The notes under the pieces are model-generated. The model saw only the letters and a list, made by a program, of their open reading frames with translations, was not told where the DNA came from and did no database searches. A program made the position numbers and the translations under genes. Source: Bacillales bacterium (GTDB lineage Bacteria; Bacillota; Bacilli; Bacillales; DASSOY01). From it: a stretch of 64,000 nt of DNA. The DNA lies in NCBI GenBank assembly GCA_035700025.1, contig DASSOY010000012.1:111191-175190 (forward strand), written 5' to 3'. Shown here in pieces: positions 17,617-27,516 of this stretch (within the stretch, counting starts at the first letter, position 1; each line of letters starts with the position of its first letter).

Positions 17617-20600
17617 TAAATCACCTGTTTTCTCAACTGGATCAAGTTCATGACTTCCTCATCATCCATTTCGGTAATCCAACTTTCACCCGCCCCGATC
17701 ACTTGGTCGGTCAATGCTTGTTTCCGTTCGATCATTTCGTCAATTTTTTCTTCCAACGTTCCGATACTGATCAATTTATGCACATGAACATTGCGGCGTT
17801 GGCCGATCCGGTGCGCCCGGTCCGTCGCTTGGTTTTCTACCGCTGGATTCCACCAACGGTCGAAATGAATGACATCGCTCGCTTCCGTCAAGTTGAGCCC
17901 AACCCCTCCTGTGCGAAGAGACAATATAAAGACGGCGTTTTCTGCCTCGTTTCGATAGTTGTCAAGAAGCGCTTCCCTCTTGTCGGAAGACAATCCGCCA
18001 TGCATGAAATACACTTTTCGGTCGCTGTACGTATCTTTGATCTTTTCTTGCAACAAACGACCCATTTTGACGTATTGTGTAAAAATTAACGGACTACGCT
18101 GATCGGCGAATAAGCGATCGAGCAGCCGGAAACATTCCGTCAGCTTGCCAGATTGTTTGACGAAAGCTTGATTTCGTAAAATTAACTGCGGATGATCGCA
18201 CAGTTGCTTCAACCTTGTCAAGGAAGCTAAAATCAATCCTTTTCTTTCGATGCCGCGGGCGTTTTGCATTTTTTCCGTCAAATCGTTGACGATCGATTGA
18301 TAAAGCGATGCTTGTTCCTCGGACAAATAACAATATTGTTTATGTTCGATTTTGTCCGGCAAGTCGCGGATGACGGAACGGTCGCTTTTTTCCCGCCTAA
18401 GCATGAACGGCTGCACCAATTGACGAATTTTATTGGTGTTTTCCTTTTGCATACGCGGATTGACAAATTGTTGCCGAAAGGCTCGAAGCGAACCCAAATA
18501 GCCGGGATTTAAAAAATCCATGATCGACCACAGTTCTTCGAGACGATTTTCCATTGGCGTACCGGTTAATGCTACGCGGTGGTCGGCTCTCAACGTCCGT
18601 ATCGCACGGCTTTGTTTCGTTGCCGGATTTTTGATCGCCTGCGCTTCGTCTAAGATTATATGCGGCCATTCGTATTTGTGAAGAAAATGCGTGTCTCGCG
18701 CGGCCAAGTTATAGCTTGTGATCATCACTTCGAACGACCGTTTTTTTCTTCTGAATTCATGATCTTTCAAACGCTTGCTGCCGTGGTGTAAATAGACCGT
18801 AAGGTTCGGGGCGAATCGGTTCAATTCCCGGCGCCAATTCTCAATAAGCGACGTCGGACAAATGATCAATGACGGAACGCTCATCTTATCATCACGTGTT
18901 GCCAGCAAGAAAGCAATCGTTTGGATTGTTTTTCCCAGCCCCATGTCATCGGCCAAACAAACCCCGACCCCTTTATGATTTCTCTCGGCGAGCCAGCGGA
19001 ACCCTTGCTCTTGATAAGGTCTTAACGATCCGCGAAAACCTTCCGGAACAGGGCCGACATTTCGGACATCCGGCCGCAGCAACCGTTGTAAATAATCATC
19101 CGCCCCTTTTCCAGTACGAATAGAAAGATAAGCGTGATCATCCGTTTCATCCGCGATTTTCATTCGTAACAGGTCAGACAACGTTCCTTTTCTTCCCAAC
19201 AGCTGATCGACCCGGCTCCATTCCTCGTAAGCGGCGCGCAATTTTTCAAATGGTAGTTCAATCCAGTTGCCGCGATGCCGCATAAATCGTTGTTGCGATT
19301 CAATCAAAGATTCAAACTCCTTCATCGATAGTGATAAATCACCAACCGATACTTGCCAATCAAAATTAACCAAAGTTTCGAGCGAAAAACGATGTTCGTC
19401 TGCAGCATCCTTTGTTTCGGCTTGCAAAACGACTTCAGGCTTTTCATTTGCATGATTTCGAACGCTCAAGCCGGCAGGCAGCTCGAAACGCACCTTGTCG
19501 CTTTTCATACGTGAATATACGGGAGTCCATTCTTTTGTCATAGAGCGAAAAACGTACTCATCGTCATACAATTGACTTCTCCATTTACGGAAAAGAGGCT
19601 CATCTTTAGCCAACTTGCCGAACAATTCTTGGAGCCATTGTCGGATCGTCAAATGGCGTCTGCAGGCGTCTTCCCCGTTCAGCCATTCCACCCCTGTTTG
19701 TCTTCGTACGGCAATCCTCATTCGAATCGACCAAGTTTCCTCAGCAAGGAACGCATTCGTTTCATCGTCTGGCATTGGATGTAAAACAACGGAAATCGGT
19801 TCCTGGTCGAGTCCGATGCTTTTGTAAAGAAAAGACCGAAGCGTATCGACCGGATTCGGCCGCAACGTTCCAATCATTGCCTGATGCCAGCTGCGGCAAT
19901 CTGACACAAGCGACTCGATTTCTCTTGCTTTCTCAAAATCCGAAGTTGAAAGAAAACTAACATTGCGCGGTTGTTTAAGATCATTCACCCACTTCGCCGC
20001 TACGCTGGAGACGGATCCGTTGTGTTTGCGCCACGGAAGCGATGTTGACAACGTATGGCGAACGATTCTGTCCGTCCATATGTCAAGCAGCAAGCTTAAC
20101 CATTGCCTGACGCCGATCGATGCCAATTCAAACGCAGAAAGCGCTTCAACCGGAATCATTCGAATCCATTCGTTAAACAGACCGTCAGCGGATAACGCTT
20201 GACGGCTAAGCATCCAATGGGAAAAAGCAAAATGCTTGTCGCCCTTCCTTACCTTCAACAGTGTCGGATAATAATGACCTTCTTCGAGCAAAACGGACAG
20301 TGAACCTGCCATACGCATCCAAAAGGAGAACGTAGCGCCGGGGCGAATTTGTTCGTCCAATGCGACTTCGCTCGTCAAAAAGCGAAACATTTCCGCAAGC
20401 GGAAGTAAACAACCGGTCACCGTTTTCCGACTTCCGTTTTCTTCTTCAAATTCCACTCGTTCAGCACGAAGGTTGAATCTGAAAAATTTTTGCCTGTTTT
20501 TCGCCCTTGTTAATCGATTGATCGTATCGACACTTGTGAACGCTCCTGGTTCATCAGTTAACCAGACGAACAAGCTGTCTTCGTTCAAGGTCGGAATGTA

Positions 20601-20627
20601 TGTCATTTCCATGAAAGCTACTGCCAT
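17616..20627 (-). CDS. SNF2-family DEAD/DEAH helicase (YwqA-like)
   Basis: A large SNF2-type ATPase of about 1003 residues from ATG 20627, which has AGGACGG upstream. A GTG at 20666, overlapping the MFS stop, would add 13 residues but has no ribosome binding site. The N-terminal half is the bacterial SNF2-associated region; the C-terminal half has LADDMGLGKTIQTIAFL, LDEAQAIKN, ALTGTPMENR, FTQYVKMG, LSLRTGGVGLNLTEAS and TDRAHRIGQ. Such proteins move along DNA or displace proteins from it. It is followed directly by the SWIM partner. The role may be in repair or transcription; this is inferred. Confidence 0.93.
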   Translation of the reverse strand: MAVAFMEMTYIPTLNEDSLFVWLTDEPGAFTSVDTINRLTRAKNRQKFFRFNLRAERVEFEEENGSRKTVTGCLLPLAEMFRFLTSEVALDEQIRPGATFSFWMRMAGSLSVLLEEGHYYPTLLKVRKGDKHFAFSHWMLSRQALSADGLFNEWIRMIPVEALSAFELASIGVRQWLSLLLDIWTDRIVRHTLSTSLPWRKHNGSVSSVAAKWVNDLKQPRNVSFLSTSDFEKAREIESLVSDCRSWHQAMIGTLRPNPVDTLRSFLYKSIGLDQEPISVVLHPMPDDETNAFLAEETWSIRMRIAVRRQTGVEWLNGEDACRRHLTIRQWLQELFGKLAKDEPLFRKWRSQLYDDEYVFRSMTKEWTPVYSRMKSDKVRFELPAGLSVRNHANEKPEVVLQAETKDAADEHRFSLETLVNFDWQVSVGDLSLSMKEFESLIESQQRFMRHRGNWIELPFEKLRAAYEEWSRVDQLLGRKGTLSDLLRMKIADETDDHAYLSIRTGKGADDYLQRLLRPDVRNVGPVPEGFRGSLRPYQEQGFRWLAERNHKGVGVCLADDMGLGKTIQTIAFLLATRDDKMSVPSLIICPTSLIENWRRELNRFAPNLTVYLHHGSKRLKDHEFRRKKRSFEVMITSYNLAARDTHFLHKYEWPHIILDEAQAIKNPATKQSRAIRTLRADHRVALTGTPMENRLEELWSIMDFLNPGYLGSLRAFRQQFVNPRMQKENTNKIRQLVQPFMLRREKSDRSVIRDLPDKIEHKQYCYLSEEQASLYQSIVNDLTEKMQNARGIERKGLILASLTRLKQLCDHPQLILRNQAFVKQSGKLTECFRLLDRLFADQRSPLIFTQYVKMGRLLQEKIKDTYSDRKVYFMHGGLSSDKREALLDNYRNEAENAVFILSLRTGGVGLNLTEASDVIHFDRWWNPAVENQATDRAHRIGQRRNVHVHKLISIGTLEEKIDEMIERKQALTDQVIGAGESWITEMDDEEVMNLIQLRKQVI

Positions 20628-20662
20628 CGTAAACCCGTCCTGTCTAAAGAAACCGTACTTGA

Positions 20663-21895
20663 TCACTTGTTATGAATCGGTTTTTTATTTCGATGTTTTT
20701 CGTGTTTTTCGGATGGACGAATCAAGAAGATCGTCAAAACAACGGCCAATAAGCATACGATGGTAAGGGTCAAATATAATGTCCGGTGTGAATAACGCAT
20801 TAATAATGCAAATACCGGCGGGCCAACCGCAACACCGATGAACCGCATGCTGCTGTAAATGGAACTGACCGTTCCGCGTTGCTTTTCCTTGATCCCTTCA
20901 GTGATGAACGCGTCCAAACAAGGAAGCATTAAGCCGATGCCAATTCCTCCGATTACGAAAAACGACAAAAAAAGAACAACGTTTTCGTAGAAGCTTCCGG
21001 TGAAAATCGCCGCCGACAGCAGGATGCCGCCAACCAACGTAAGAACTTTCATCAAGCCTTTGTTGTTTCCGATTTTCCTTCCCGTTATGAAAGACGTTGT
21101 CGACAGCGCAAGCAAGGGACCCGCTAAAATTAAGCCTTTCATGAGGCCGTCGGTTTGATAACGGTCTTCCAGGATGGTTGAAAGAAAAAACAAGACGCCG
21201 AACAAGACGAACATCGCAATGCAACCAATGAAAAAAACCGCATACAGCCATTTTCCGTCGAGGGCAAAAATCTTTTTCACCGATGTGATAAATTGATGAA
21301 AAGACTCCGGGTCCTCTTGTTCCTTCGGCGTTTTAACAAGGAATAATACGAGTACAAGCGAAACGAGACAAAAAACCGGAATCGCCAAAAAAGGCAAATA
21401 CCAGATGACCGATGCCAGCAAAGCACCAACAACCGGACTTAATACTTTGCCGGCTGTATTTGACGTCTCAATCAATCCCAGCCCGCTGCTCACTTTCCGC
21501 TTATTATGAAACATATCCCCGATGAGCGGCATGACGACGGGAAATGCCCCGGCAGCTCCGATTCCTTGCACGAAGCGGCCAGCGAGAATTAACCCAAACG
21601 GATGCACTGTCAGCCACGACGCCAGCCCGCACAGCAAACCGCCCGCTCCAGTCAAAATCAAGCTCGGAACGATTACCTTTTTTCGTCCGATCCTGTCCGA
21701 CAAATAACCGGCGATCGGAATGAGTAAGATTGCAATCAAAGAATAAACGGTAATGATCAAACTCGACTGAAACGACGAAATGTGCAGCTTCTTTTCCATC
21801 GTCGGCAATACGGGAATAAGCATCGAATTTCCGAGCGTCATCACGACGGGAATCGTCGCGATCGACATGAGGTCCAATGTTTTCTTGTCTTTCAT
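20663..21895 (-). CDS. MFS drug/metabolite efflux transporter
   Basis: The 410-residue polytopic protein shows about 12 hydrophobic helices and MFS motif A, GYLSDRIGRKKV, after helix 2, plus GRFVQGIGAAGAFPV near helix 4, as in Bmr/Blt-type multidrug exporters. The start has GAGGAAGAGGCAGGG upstream. It is the first gene before the SNF2-SWIM pair and its stop touches the possible GTG of the helicase. The substrate is unknown. Confidence 0.88.
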   Translation of the reverse strand: MKDKKTLDLMSIATIPVVMTLGNSMLIPVLPTMEKKLHISSFQSSLIITVYSLIAILLIPIAGYLSDRIGRKKVIVPSLILTGAGGLLCGLASWLTVHPFGLILAGRFVQGIGAAGAFPVVMPLIGDMFHNKRKVSSGLGLIETSNTAGKVLSPVVGALLASVIWYLPFLAIPVFCLVSLVLVLFLVKTPKEQEDPESFHQFITSVKKIFALDGKWLYAVFFIGCIAMFVLFGVLFFLSTILEDRYQTDGLMKGLILAGPLLALSTTSFITGRKIGNNKGLMKVLTLVGGILLSAAIFTGSFYENVVLFLSFFVIGGIGIGLMLPCLDAFITEGIKEKQRGTVSSIYSSMRFIGVAVGPPVFALLMRYSHRTLYLTLTIVCLLAVVLTIFLIRPSEKHEKHRNKKPIHNK

Positions 21896-21984
21896 CCCTG
21901 CCTCTTCCTCTCATCTGAATCCATCCCAATTAGTATTCAAACGAGGAGAGACAATTATTCAGCAAGCCTCAAAACCAAAAGTCG

Positions 21985-22011
21985 AAAAAGCGACCCGACG
22001 GCCGCTTTTTT
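21985..22011. terminator. bidirectional terminator between cyclophilin and MFS genes
   Basis: AAAGCGACCC and GGCCGCTTT pair around a short loop with one G-U pair. T runs follow on both strands. It begins at the cyclophilin stop codon. Confidence 0.7.
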
Positions 22012-22449
22012 TCATGCTTCGTCCCAAACCTTAACTTCCTTCATCACGTCACCATTCTTCATGTTCAACGCCGCCTCGATTCCATCGGTCACTTTCCCGA
22101 ATACAGTATGAACACCATTTAAATGTGGCTGCGGTTCGTGTACGATGAAAAACTGACAACTTCCCGTATCTTTGCCGGCGTGCGCCATGGAAAGACTGCC
22201 TCTTTCGTGTTTGTGCGGATTTCCTTCGGTTTCACACGGGATCGTGTATCCTGCGTCGCCTGTTCCTGTTCCGTGCGGACACCCGCCTTGGGATACAAAC
22301 CCCGGGATGACACGGTGAAAAGTCAACCCGTCGTAAAATCCTTCCTTTGCCAGCTTTTCAAAATTCGCGACCGTTTTCGGTGCCGCCTCTGGAAAGAATT
22401 CCAGTTCCAGCTTTTCACCGCCGGCCATTGTGATTAACCCTTTTTTCAT
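22012..22449 (-). CDS. peptidyl-prolyl cis-trans isomerase, cyclophilin type
   Basis: The start is ATG 22449 ([11 protein letters not shown]), 9 nt after GGGAG; an earlier ATG lacks a suitable site. The 145-residue cytosolic cyclophilin has [13 protein letters not shown] (catalytic Arg), [19 protein letters not shown] and [12 protein letters not shown], the full active site of the family. It speeds up proline isomerisation during protein folding. It is a single-gene unit ending in a terminator. It is the short PpiB type without a signal peptide. Confidence 0.94.
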   Translation of the reverse strand: MKKGLITMAGGEKLELEFFPEAAPKTVANFEKLAKEGFYDGLTFHRVIPGFVSQGGCPHGTGTGDAGYTIPCETEGNPHKHERGSLSMAHAGKDTGSCQFFIVHEPQPHLNGVHTVFGKVTDGIEAALNMKNGDVMKEVKVWDEA

Positions 22450-22526
22450 ATTCTTAAACTCCCATCTCATTGCGATTACGCGCTTTATTGTACCTTAAAA
22501 GACGGCAAGCAACAACAAGCGCACCT

Positions 22527-23705
22527 TTAGGCGTCTCCGAGATAACGCAGTGTGGCTGCCGCCAACGTCTTAGCCGCGATCAACATCGACTGTTCATCAA
22601 TATTGAATTTCGGATGATGGTGAGGGTAGACCGCCGCCAATTCGTGATTCCGCGCCCCGGTAAAGAAAAATGTCCCCGGCACATGATGCAAATAATAGGC
22701 AAAATCTTCTCCGCCCATGACCGGATCCACTTCGACAACTTCTTTGGCGCCGACCACTTGTTTTGCCGCTTCGACAAGAACTTCCGTCTCCTCCGGATGA
22801 TTAACGACTGCTGGATAGCCTCGTTCATATAAAACCCGGCATTCGGCTCCTGCGGCTTTGCATATATGTTCCGCAATTTCCTTGATTCGCGATTCAATCT
22901 TCGTGCGCGTTTCCTCGTCGAACGTTCTTACCGTACCGGTGACTGTTGCTCTCTCGGCAATGACATTGAACGCGTTTCCGGCATGAAACGAACCGACGGT
23001 TACGACCGCCGATTTTAACGGATCGACTTGACGGCTGACGATTTGCTGCAAATCGGAAACGAGGCGGCTTGCCGCGACGATGGCATCGACTGTTTCATGC
23101 GGCATACCGCCGTGCCCGCCTTTGCCGATGACTTCGATTTCGAATTTATCGGCGTTCGCCATGAAATTTCCCGTTCGATAACCGATCGTCCCGGTTTCGA
23201 GCGGGGACCATAAATGCGTGCCGAAAATCGCATCTACGCCGTCAAGACATCCGTCTTCGATCATCGGTTTCGCTCCGCCCGGCGTTAACTCCTCAGCAAA
23301 TTGATGTATAAAAACGATTGTTCCCGTAAGTTCCTTTTGCTTCGCGCAGAGAATCTTCGCAAGGACTAGCAGCTCTGCCGTATGGCCATCATGGCCGCAC
23401 GCATGCATTACGCCTTCCGTTTCCGACTGATAGGCGGCGCCTGTTTCTTCCTTGATGGGCAATGCATCGAAATCCGCGCGCAACGCGACCGTTTTTCCGG
23501 GGCGGCCGCCTTTAAGCGTCGCAACGACCCCTCTTCCGCCTACGCCCGTTCTTACATTCAATCCGAGGTTGCGGTGGTATTCGGCAATGATTTCAGGTGT
23601 TCGGACTTCTTGAAAAGACAATTCCGGATGACGGTGGAAGTCTCTTCTCAGTTCAACCATTTCATCGTATGATGTCTCCAATGATTCCCAAATTTCCTCG
23701 AGCAT
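22527..23705 (-). CDS. M20 family metallopeptidase / N-acyl-amino acid amidohydrolase
   Basis: The start is ATG 23705 (MLEEIWESLE) after GGTAGGG, giving 392 residues. Motifs of the M20D/hippurate hydrolase group are clear: RRDFHRHPELSFQE, MHACGHDGHTAELL, FAEELTPGGAKPM and MGGEDFAYYL, which supply the metal ligands and catalytic Glu. It would remove an acyl group from an N-acyl amino acid or similar amide. It lies 64 nt after glgA on the same strand, in the position where B. subtilis has glgP, but is probably unrelated to glycogen. Confidence 0.9.
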   Translation of the reverse strand: MLEEIWESLETSYDEMVELRRDFHRHPELSFQEVRTPEIIAEYHRNLGLNVRTGVGGRGVVATLKGGRPGKTVALRADFDALPIKEETGAAYQSETEGVMHACGHDGHTAELLVLAKILCAKQKELTGTIVFIHQFAEELTPGGAKPMIEDGCLDGVDAIFGTHLWSPLETGTIGYRTGNFMANADKFEIEVIGKGGHGGMPHETVDAIVAASRLVSDLQQIVSRQVDPLKSAVVTVGSFHAGNAFNVIAERATVTGTVRTFDEETRTKIESRIKEIAEHICKAAGAECRVLYERGYPAVVNHPEETEVLVEAAKQVVGAKEVVEVDPVMGGEDFAYYLHHVPGTFFFTGARNHELAAVYPHHHPKFNIDEQSMLIAAKTLAAATLRYLGDA

Positions 23706-23769
23706 TCGCACCCTACCTTTCATCGTTATGACGATCGTACGAAACAATGACGTTTCGTCTATTATCGTA

Positions 23770-25194
23770 TCACACGATGCTTTCGTAAAGTTGTTTGTAA
23801 TGTTCTGAAGACCGAATCCAGCTGAAATCCTGGTTCATCGCGCGATCGACGAGCTTGTGCCACGTCTTTGGTTGATAGCGATAATAACCGACCGCTCTTT
23901 CCACCGTGTATAACATGTCGTGAGCATTGTAATGGCTGAAGCTGAATCCATAACCTTCATCAGTAACATCATTGTAAGGAATGACGGTATCGCGCAACCC
24001 CCCGGTCTCTCTTACGATCGGAAGGCTCCCGTACCGGAGGGCAAGAAGCTGGCCGATGCCGCACGGTTCAAACAGAGAAGGCATGAGAAACAAGTCGGAT
24101 GCGCCGTAGATTTTACGTGCCAGCGATTCATCAAAATAAAGAAAAGCACGCACCTGGTCACGATTTTCGCGTTCAAGCGAACGAAAAGCATCTTCGTAAG
24201 CAGATTCTCCTGTTCCGAGCAAGACGAATTGCACGCGCAAGGAAAGCATTTCCTGAAAAACGCGCAAAACAAGGTCGATCCCTTTTTGGTCCGTCAATCT
24301 CGTCACCATTCCAATTAGCGGAACGCTTGAATCAGCCGGCCATTCACACCATGCTTGCAAGTTCTCTTTATTGAGGCGTTTTCCCGAAAAATCGTTAAAC
24401 CGGGCAGGCAAATGAGAATCGGTTTCGGGGTTGTAAAGTTCCGTATCGATTCCGTTTAAGATGCCGTGAAGATCGTTCGAGCGCTTGCGAAGGAAACCGT
24501 CCAGTTGTTCGCCGAAATAACCCGTTTTGATTTCCTCCGCATACGTCGGACTGACGGTAGTCAACACGTCTGAGTATGCAAGTCCAGCTTTTAAATAACT
24601 GACGTTTCCGTAAAATTCCAATCCGTCCGGGTGGAAATACAATTCGCTCAAATCGAGTAAATCCGAAAGCACAGCTTTCGGATAAATGCCTTGATAGCGG
24701 AGATTATGAATCGTAAATACCGTTTTCAAAGAAGCATAAAAAGGACGATTTTGGAAATGCGCCTGTAACAATACACTGACGGGTCCCGTCTGCCAATCGT
24801 TGCAATGGAGCACATCCGGTTTTTCGTGCAAATGAGGCAGGCTTTCCAATACCGCCCTCGAGAAAAATGCAAACCGTTCCCCATCGTCATCATATCCATA
24901 GCTGCCGTTTCTTTTGAAGTAGTATTCATTGTCAAGGAAATAAAAGCGAATGCCTTCATGCTTCAGCGTTTCGATACCGCAATATTGATTGCGCCATCCG
25001 ACAGGAACGTTTACTTTCGCAATCAGTTCCATCTTTGCTTTATGTTTTGCGGAAATGTCTTGATATTTCGGCAAGATAACCGCGGTATTCACGCCAATTC
25101 GATTCAAAGCGGCCGGCAGCGCTCCAATGACATCGGCCAGACCGCCCGTTTTCACGAACGGCACGCATTCGGTCGCAGCAAACAATACATTCAT
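23770..25194 (-). CDS. glgA: glycogen synthase (ADP-glucose type)
   Basis: The start is ATG 25194 (MNVLFAATE) with GGAGG upstream. The 474-residue GT5 enzyme has the N-terminal KTGGLADVIGALP (the KxGGL ADP-glucose motif), HCNDWQTG, TIHNLRYQG, MVTRLTDQKG and PSLFEPCGIGQLLALRYG with the catalytic Glu. It extends the glycogen chain from ADP-glucose. It is the last of the glgB-C-D-A series. No glycogen phosphorylase gene follows. Confidence 0.96.
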   Translation of the reverse strand: MNVLFAATECVPFVKTGGLADVIGALPAALNRIGVNTAVILPKYQDISAKHKAKMELIAKVNVPVGWRNQYCGIETLKHEGIRFYFLDNEYYFKRNGSYGYDDDGERFAFFSRAVLESLPHLHEKPDVLHCNDWQTGPVSVLLQAHFQNRPFYASLKTVFTIHNLRYQGIYPKAVLSDLLDLSELYFHPDGLEFYGNVSYLKAGLAYSDVLTTVSPTYAEEIKTGYFGEQLDGFLRKRSNDLHGILNGIDTELYNPETDSHLPARFNDFSGKRLNKENLQAWCEWPADSSVPLIGMVTRLTDQKGIDLVLRVFQEMLSLRVQFVLLGTGESAYEDAFRSLERENRDQVRAFLYFDESLARKIYGASDLFLMPSLFEPCGIGQLLALRYGSLPIVRETGGLRDTVIPYNDVTDEGYGFSFSHYNAHDMLYTVERAVGYYRYQPKTWHKLVDRAMNQDFSWIRSSEHYKQLYESIV

Positions 25195-25210
25195 GACAGG
25201 AGAACCTCCG

Positions 25211-26317
25211 TTATAATTTCGTCGACTTGCGGATGATTCTCGGCCTCGCCGAACCCGCAATCATTTTTCCAGATGTGATCGTCACTTGCTTGTCGGCGAT
25301 AACATTTTCCAAATGAACCCCTTCTTCAATCATCCCTTTTTGCATAATGATCGAGTTTTTCACAACAGCTCCTTCTTTCACCTTAACCCCTCGAAAAAGA
25401 ATGCTGTTTTCCACATGACCGGAAATTTCGCACCCGTTGGCGATGAGCGAGCGGCTCACATCGGCGTGTTTTCCGTACTTCGCCGGCGCTTCGTGCTTCA
25501 CCTTCGTGTATATATCCCCCGTGCCGAAATAAAATTTGTGATGAATCTCCGGCTCAAGAAACGATAAATTACCGGCGTAAAAAGTGTCGATGGAGTGAAT
25601 GAACGGCAAATAACCGTCGAAACGATACGCTTTCACCTTCAACCTCGGCAAATTCGCTTTGACGACGTCTTTTAAAAAGTCGTTTTCTTCGTTTTCGACG
25701 CAGCGCTCAACAAGATCAATTAATACATCCTTGTTAATAAAGTACGTTTCCAAACAAATTGCGTCGCCTTGCGCCGGAAATGCGAACAAATTAATATCTG
25801 CGATGCTGTCGTCATCGTCAACCAAACATTTATGGTACACGGGTTTCCGGACATTTTCGCCGTCGTAACGCTTGTACACAACGGTAATATCCGCCTCATG
25901 TTGTTGGTGAAACTTGTACACGTCATCAAGGTCGATCTTACAAACGTGATGTCCGGGAGAAAGGACGACCGTTTGTTCTTGCGACCTTTTAAAAAATTCC
26001 AAATGCGAATGAAACGAATCCAAGTCACCTTCGATCGGTTCTCCAGACTCATCTGGCGGCAAGATATACAATCCGCCGTTGTGGCGATCAAGATCCCATT
26101 CCCTTCCCGAGCCGACGTGATCCATTAATGAACGGTATTTTTCCTTTGAAAAAATGCCGACTTTCGTAATGCCGTTGCGCACAAAATTCGACAGCGTAAA
26201 ATCAATGAGCCGATAGCGGCCGCCGAACGGTACTGATGCATAACAACGGTGCCGTGTCAAGTCCTTTAAAAACTGAGGTTCATTGATCAAGTTAATAACG
26301 CCGAGAACATTATTCAT
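25211..26317 (-). CDS. glgD: glucose-1-phosphate adenylyltransferase, GlgD subunit
   Basis: The 368-residue protein is the GlgD paralogue of GlgC. It has a nucleotidyltransferase-like N-terminal domain (INLINEPQFLKDLTRHR, FGGRYRLIDFTLSNF) and a C-terminal left-handed beta-helix (NGCEISGHVENSILFRG). The GxGxRL substrate-binding loop of catalytic subunits is missing (GVINLINE instead), consistent with a modulatory subunit. It forms the ADP-glucose pyrophosphorylase with GlgC. It lies 32 nt after glgC and 16 nt before glgA. Confidence 0.94.
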   Translation of the reverse strand: MNNVLGVINLINEPQFLKDLTRHRCYASVPFGGRYRLIDFTLSNFVRNGITKVGIFSKEKYRSLMDHVGSGREWDLDRHNGGLYILPPDESGEPIEGDLDSFHSHLEFFKRSQEQTVVLSPGHHVCKIDLDDVYKFHQQHEADITVVYKRYDGENVRKPVYHKCLVDDDDSIADINLFAFPAQGDAICLETYFINKDVLIDLVERCVENEENDFLKDVVKANLPRLKVKAYRFDGYLPFIHSIDTFYAGNLSFLEPEIHHKFYFGTGDIYTKVKHEAPAKYGKHADVSRSLIANGCEISGHVENSILFRGVKVKEGAVVKNSIIMQKGMIEEGVHLENVIADKQVTITSGKMIAGSARPRIIRKSTKL

Positions 26318-26349
26318 CCGAAGCCCCCCGGAATAAAAAATTCATGTGA

Positions 26350-27510
26350 TCAATAAATAAAATCGTGTTCGCGCGACCATTGCTCATGTGTTCCGCCTAC
26401 TAAAGCCACGGGGACCGACGGATCCGGTGAACCGATGACTTCTCCGTCTTCGATTACCGTATGGCTTTGAACAATCGATCGATGAATACGGACGTTTTCT
26501 CCGATTCTGACATCGGGCATGATGACCGAATCTTTTATTTCGGACCCTTTTCCGACTTTCACGTTATACGATACAACGGAATGCGTAACGTTGCCGCAGA
26601 TGATGCATCCTTCGTTGACGAGAGATCGTTCGATCTTTGCTCCCGCGGAAACAAAATGAGGCGGTTGATTCGCGTGAACCGTATAAATTTTCCAATTCGG
26701 GTCGTTCAAATCAAGCGCCGGTTCCTCTTCAAGCAAATCCATGTTGGCTTCCCACAAGCTGGAAACCGTACCAACGTCTTTCCAATATCCCGAAAACTCG
26801 TATGCGTACATGTCTTCTTTTTCTTGCAACATTTGCGGAATGATGTCTTTTCCGAAATCGTTCGAAGAGTCGGGATTCCGTTCATCTTCAATCAAATAGT
26901 TTCGCAGGCGTTCCCAATTAAAAACATACGTTCCCATCGACGCGAGATTATTTTTCGGATGTTTCGGTTTTTCTTCGAACGCTGTGATCTTTCCGTCTGC
27001 ATCGGTGTTCATAATGCCGAAGCGTCCGGCTTCCTCCCATGCAACGGGAATGACTCCGATTGTTGCAAACGCCCCTGTTTTCGCATGTTGGTCAATCATT
27101 CGGTTGTAATCCATCTTGTAAATGTGGTCACCGGAAAGAACGAGCACCCATTCCGGATTGTATTCGTCCAGGAATCGAATGTTTTGATAGATCGCATTTG
27201 CCGTACCTTTATACCATTCCCCGCCTTTAAACCCTTTGTACGGAGGAAGAACGGATACCCCGCCGATATTTCGGTCCAAGTCCCACGCCCTTCCGTTGCC
27301 AACATAAGCGTTCAACAAATGCGGTTGATATTGCGTTAACACACCGACTGTTTCAATATGCGAATTCGTACAGTTGCTCAAAGCAAAATCGATGATGCGA
27401 TACTTCCCGCCGAACGGAACCGCCGGCTTCGCCAGTTTTTTCGTCAATGGTCCGAGCCGCGACCCTTGTCCTCCCGCAAGCAGCATCGCGACACATTTCA
27501 ATCTCTTCAT
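26350..27510 (-). CDS. glgC: glucose-1-phosphate adenylyltransferase, catalytic subunit
   Basis: The 386-residue enzyme has the intact nucleotide loop [55 protein letters not shown] and a C-terminal beta-helix ([17 protein letters not shown]). It makes ADP-glucose from glucose-1-phosphate and ATP, the committed step of glycogen synthesis. The ribosome binding site GAAGGAGGTAGC overlaps the 3' end of glgB, with 6 nt between the genes. Confidence 0.97.
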   Translation of the reverse strand: MKRLKCVAMLLAGGQGSRLGPLTKKLAKPAVPFGGKYRIIDFALSNCTNSHIETVGVLTQYQPHLLNAYVGNGRAWDLDRNIGGVSVLPPYKGFKGGEWYKGTANAIYQNIRFLDEYNPEWVLVLSGDHIYKMDYNRMIDQHAKTGAFATIGVIPVAWEEAGRFGIMNTDADGKITAFEEKPKHPKNNLASMGTYVFNWERLRNYLIEDERNPDSSNDFGKDIIPQMLQEKEDMYAYEFSGYWKDVGTVSSLWEANMDLLEEEPALDLNDPNWKIYTVHANQPPHFVSAGAKIERSLVNEGCIICGNVTHSVVSYNVKVGKGSEIKDSVIMPDVRIGENVRIHRSIVQSHTVIEDGEVIGSPDPSVPVALVGGTHEQWSREHDFIY

Positions 27511-27516
27511 GAAATG

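Noticed and set aside
26461-27339. 292-codon plus-strand ORF opposite glgC
   Set aside because: Complete glgC with all catalytic motifs occupies the other strand.
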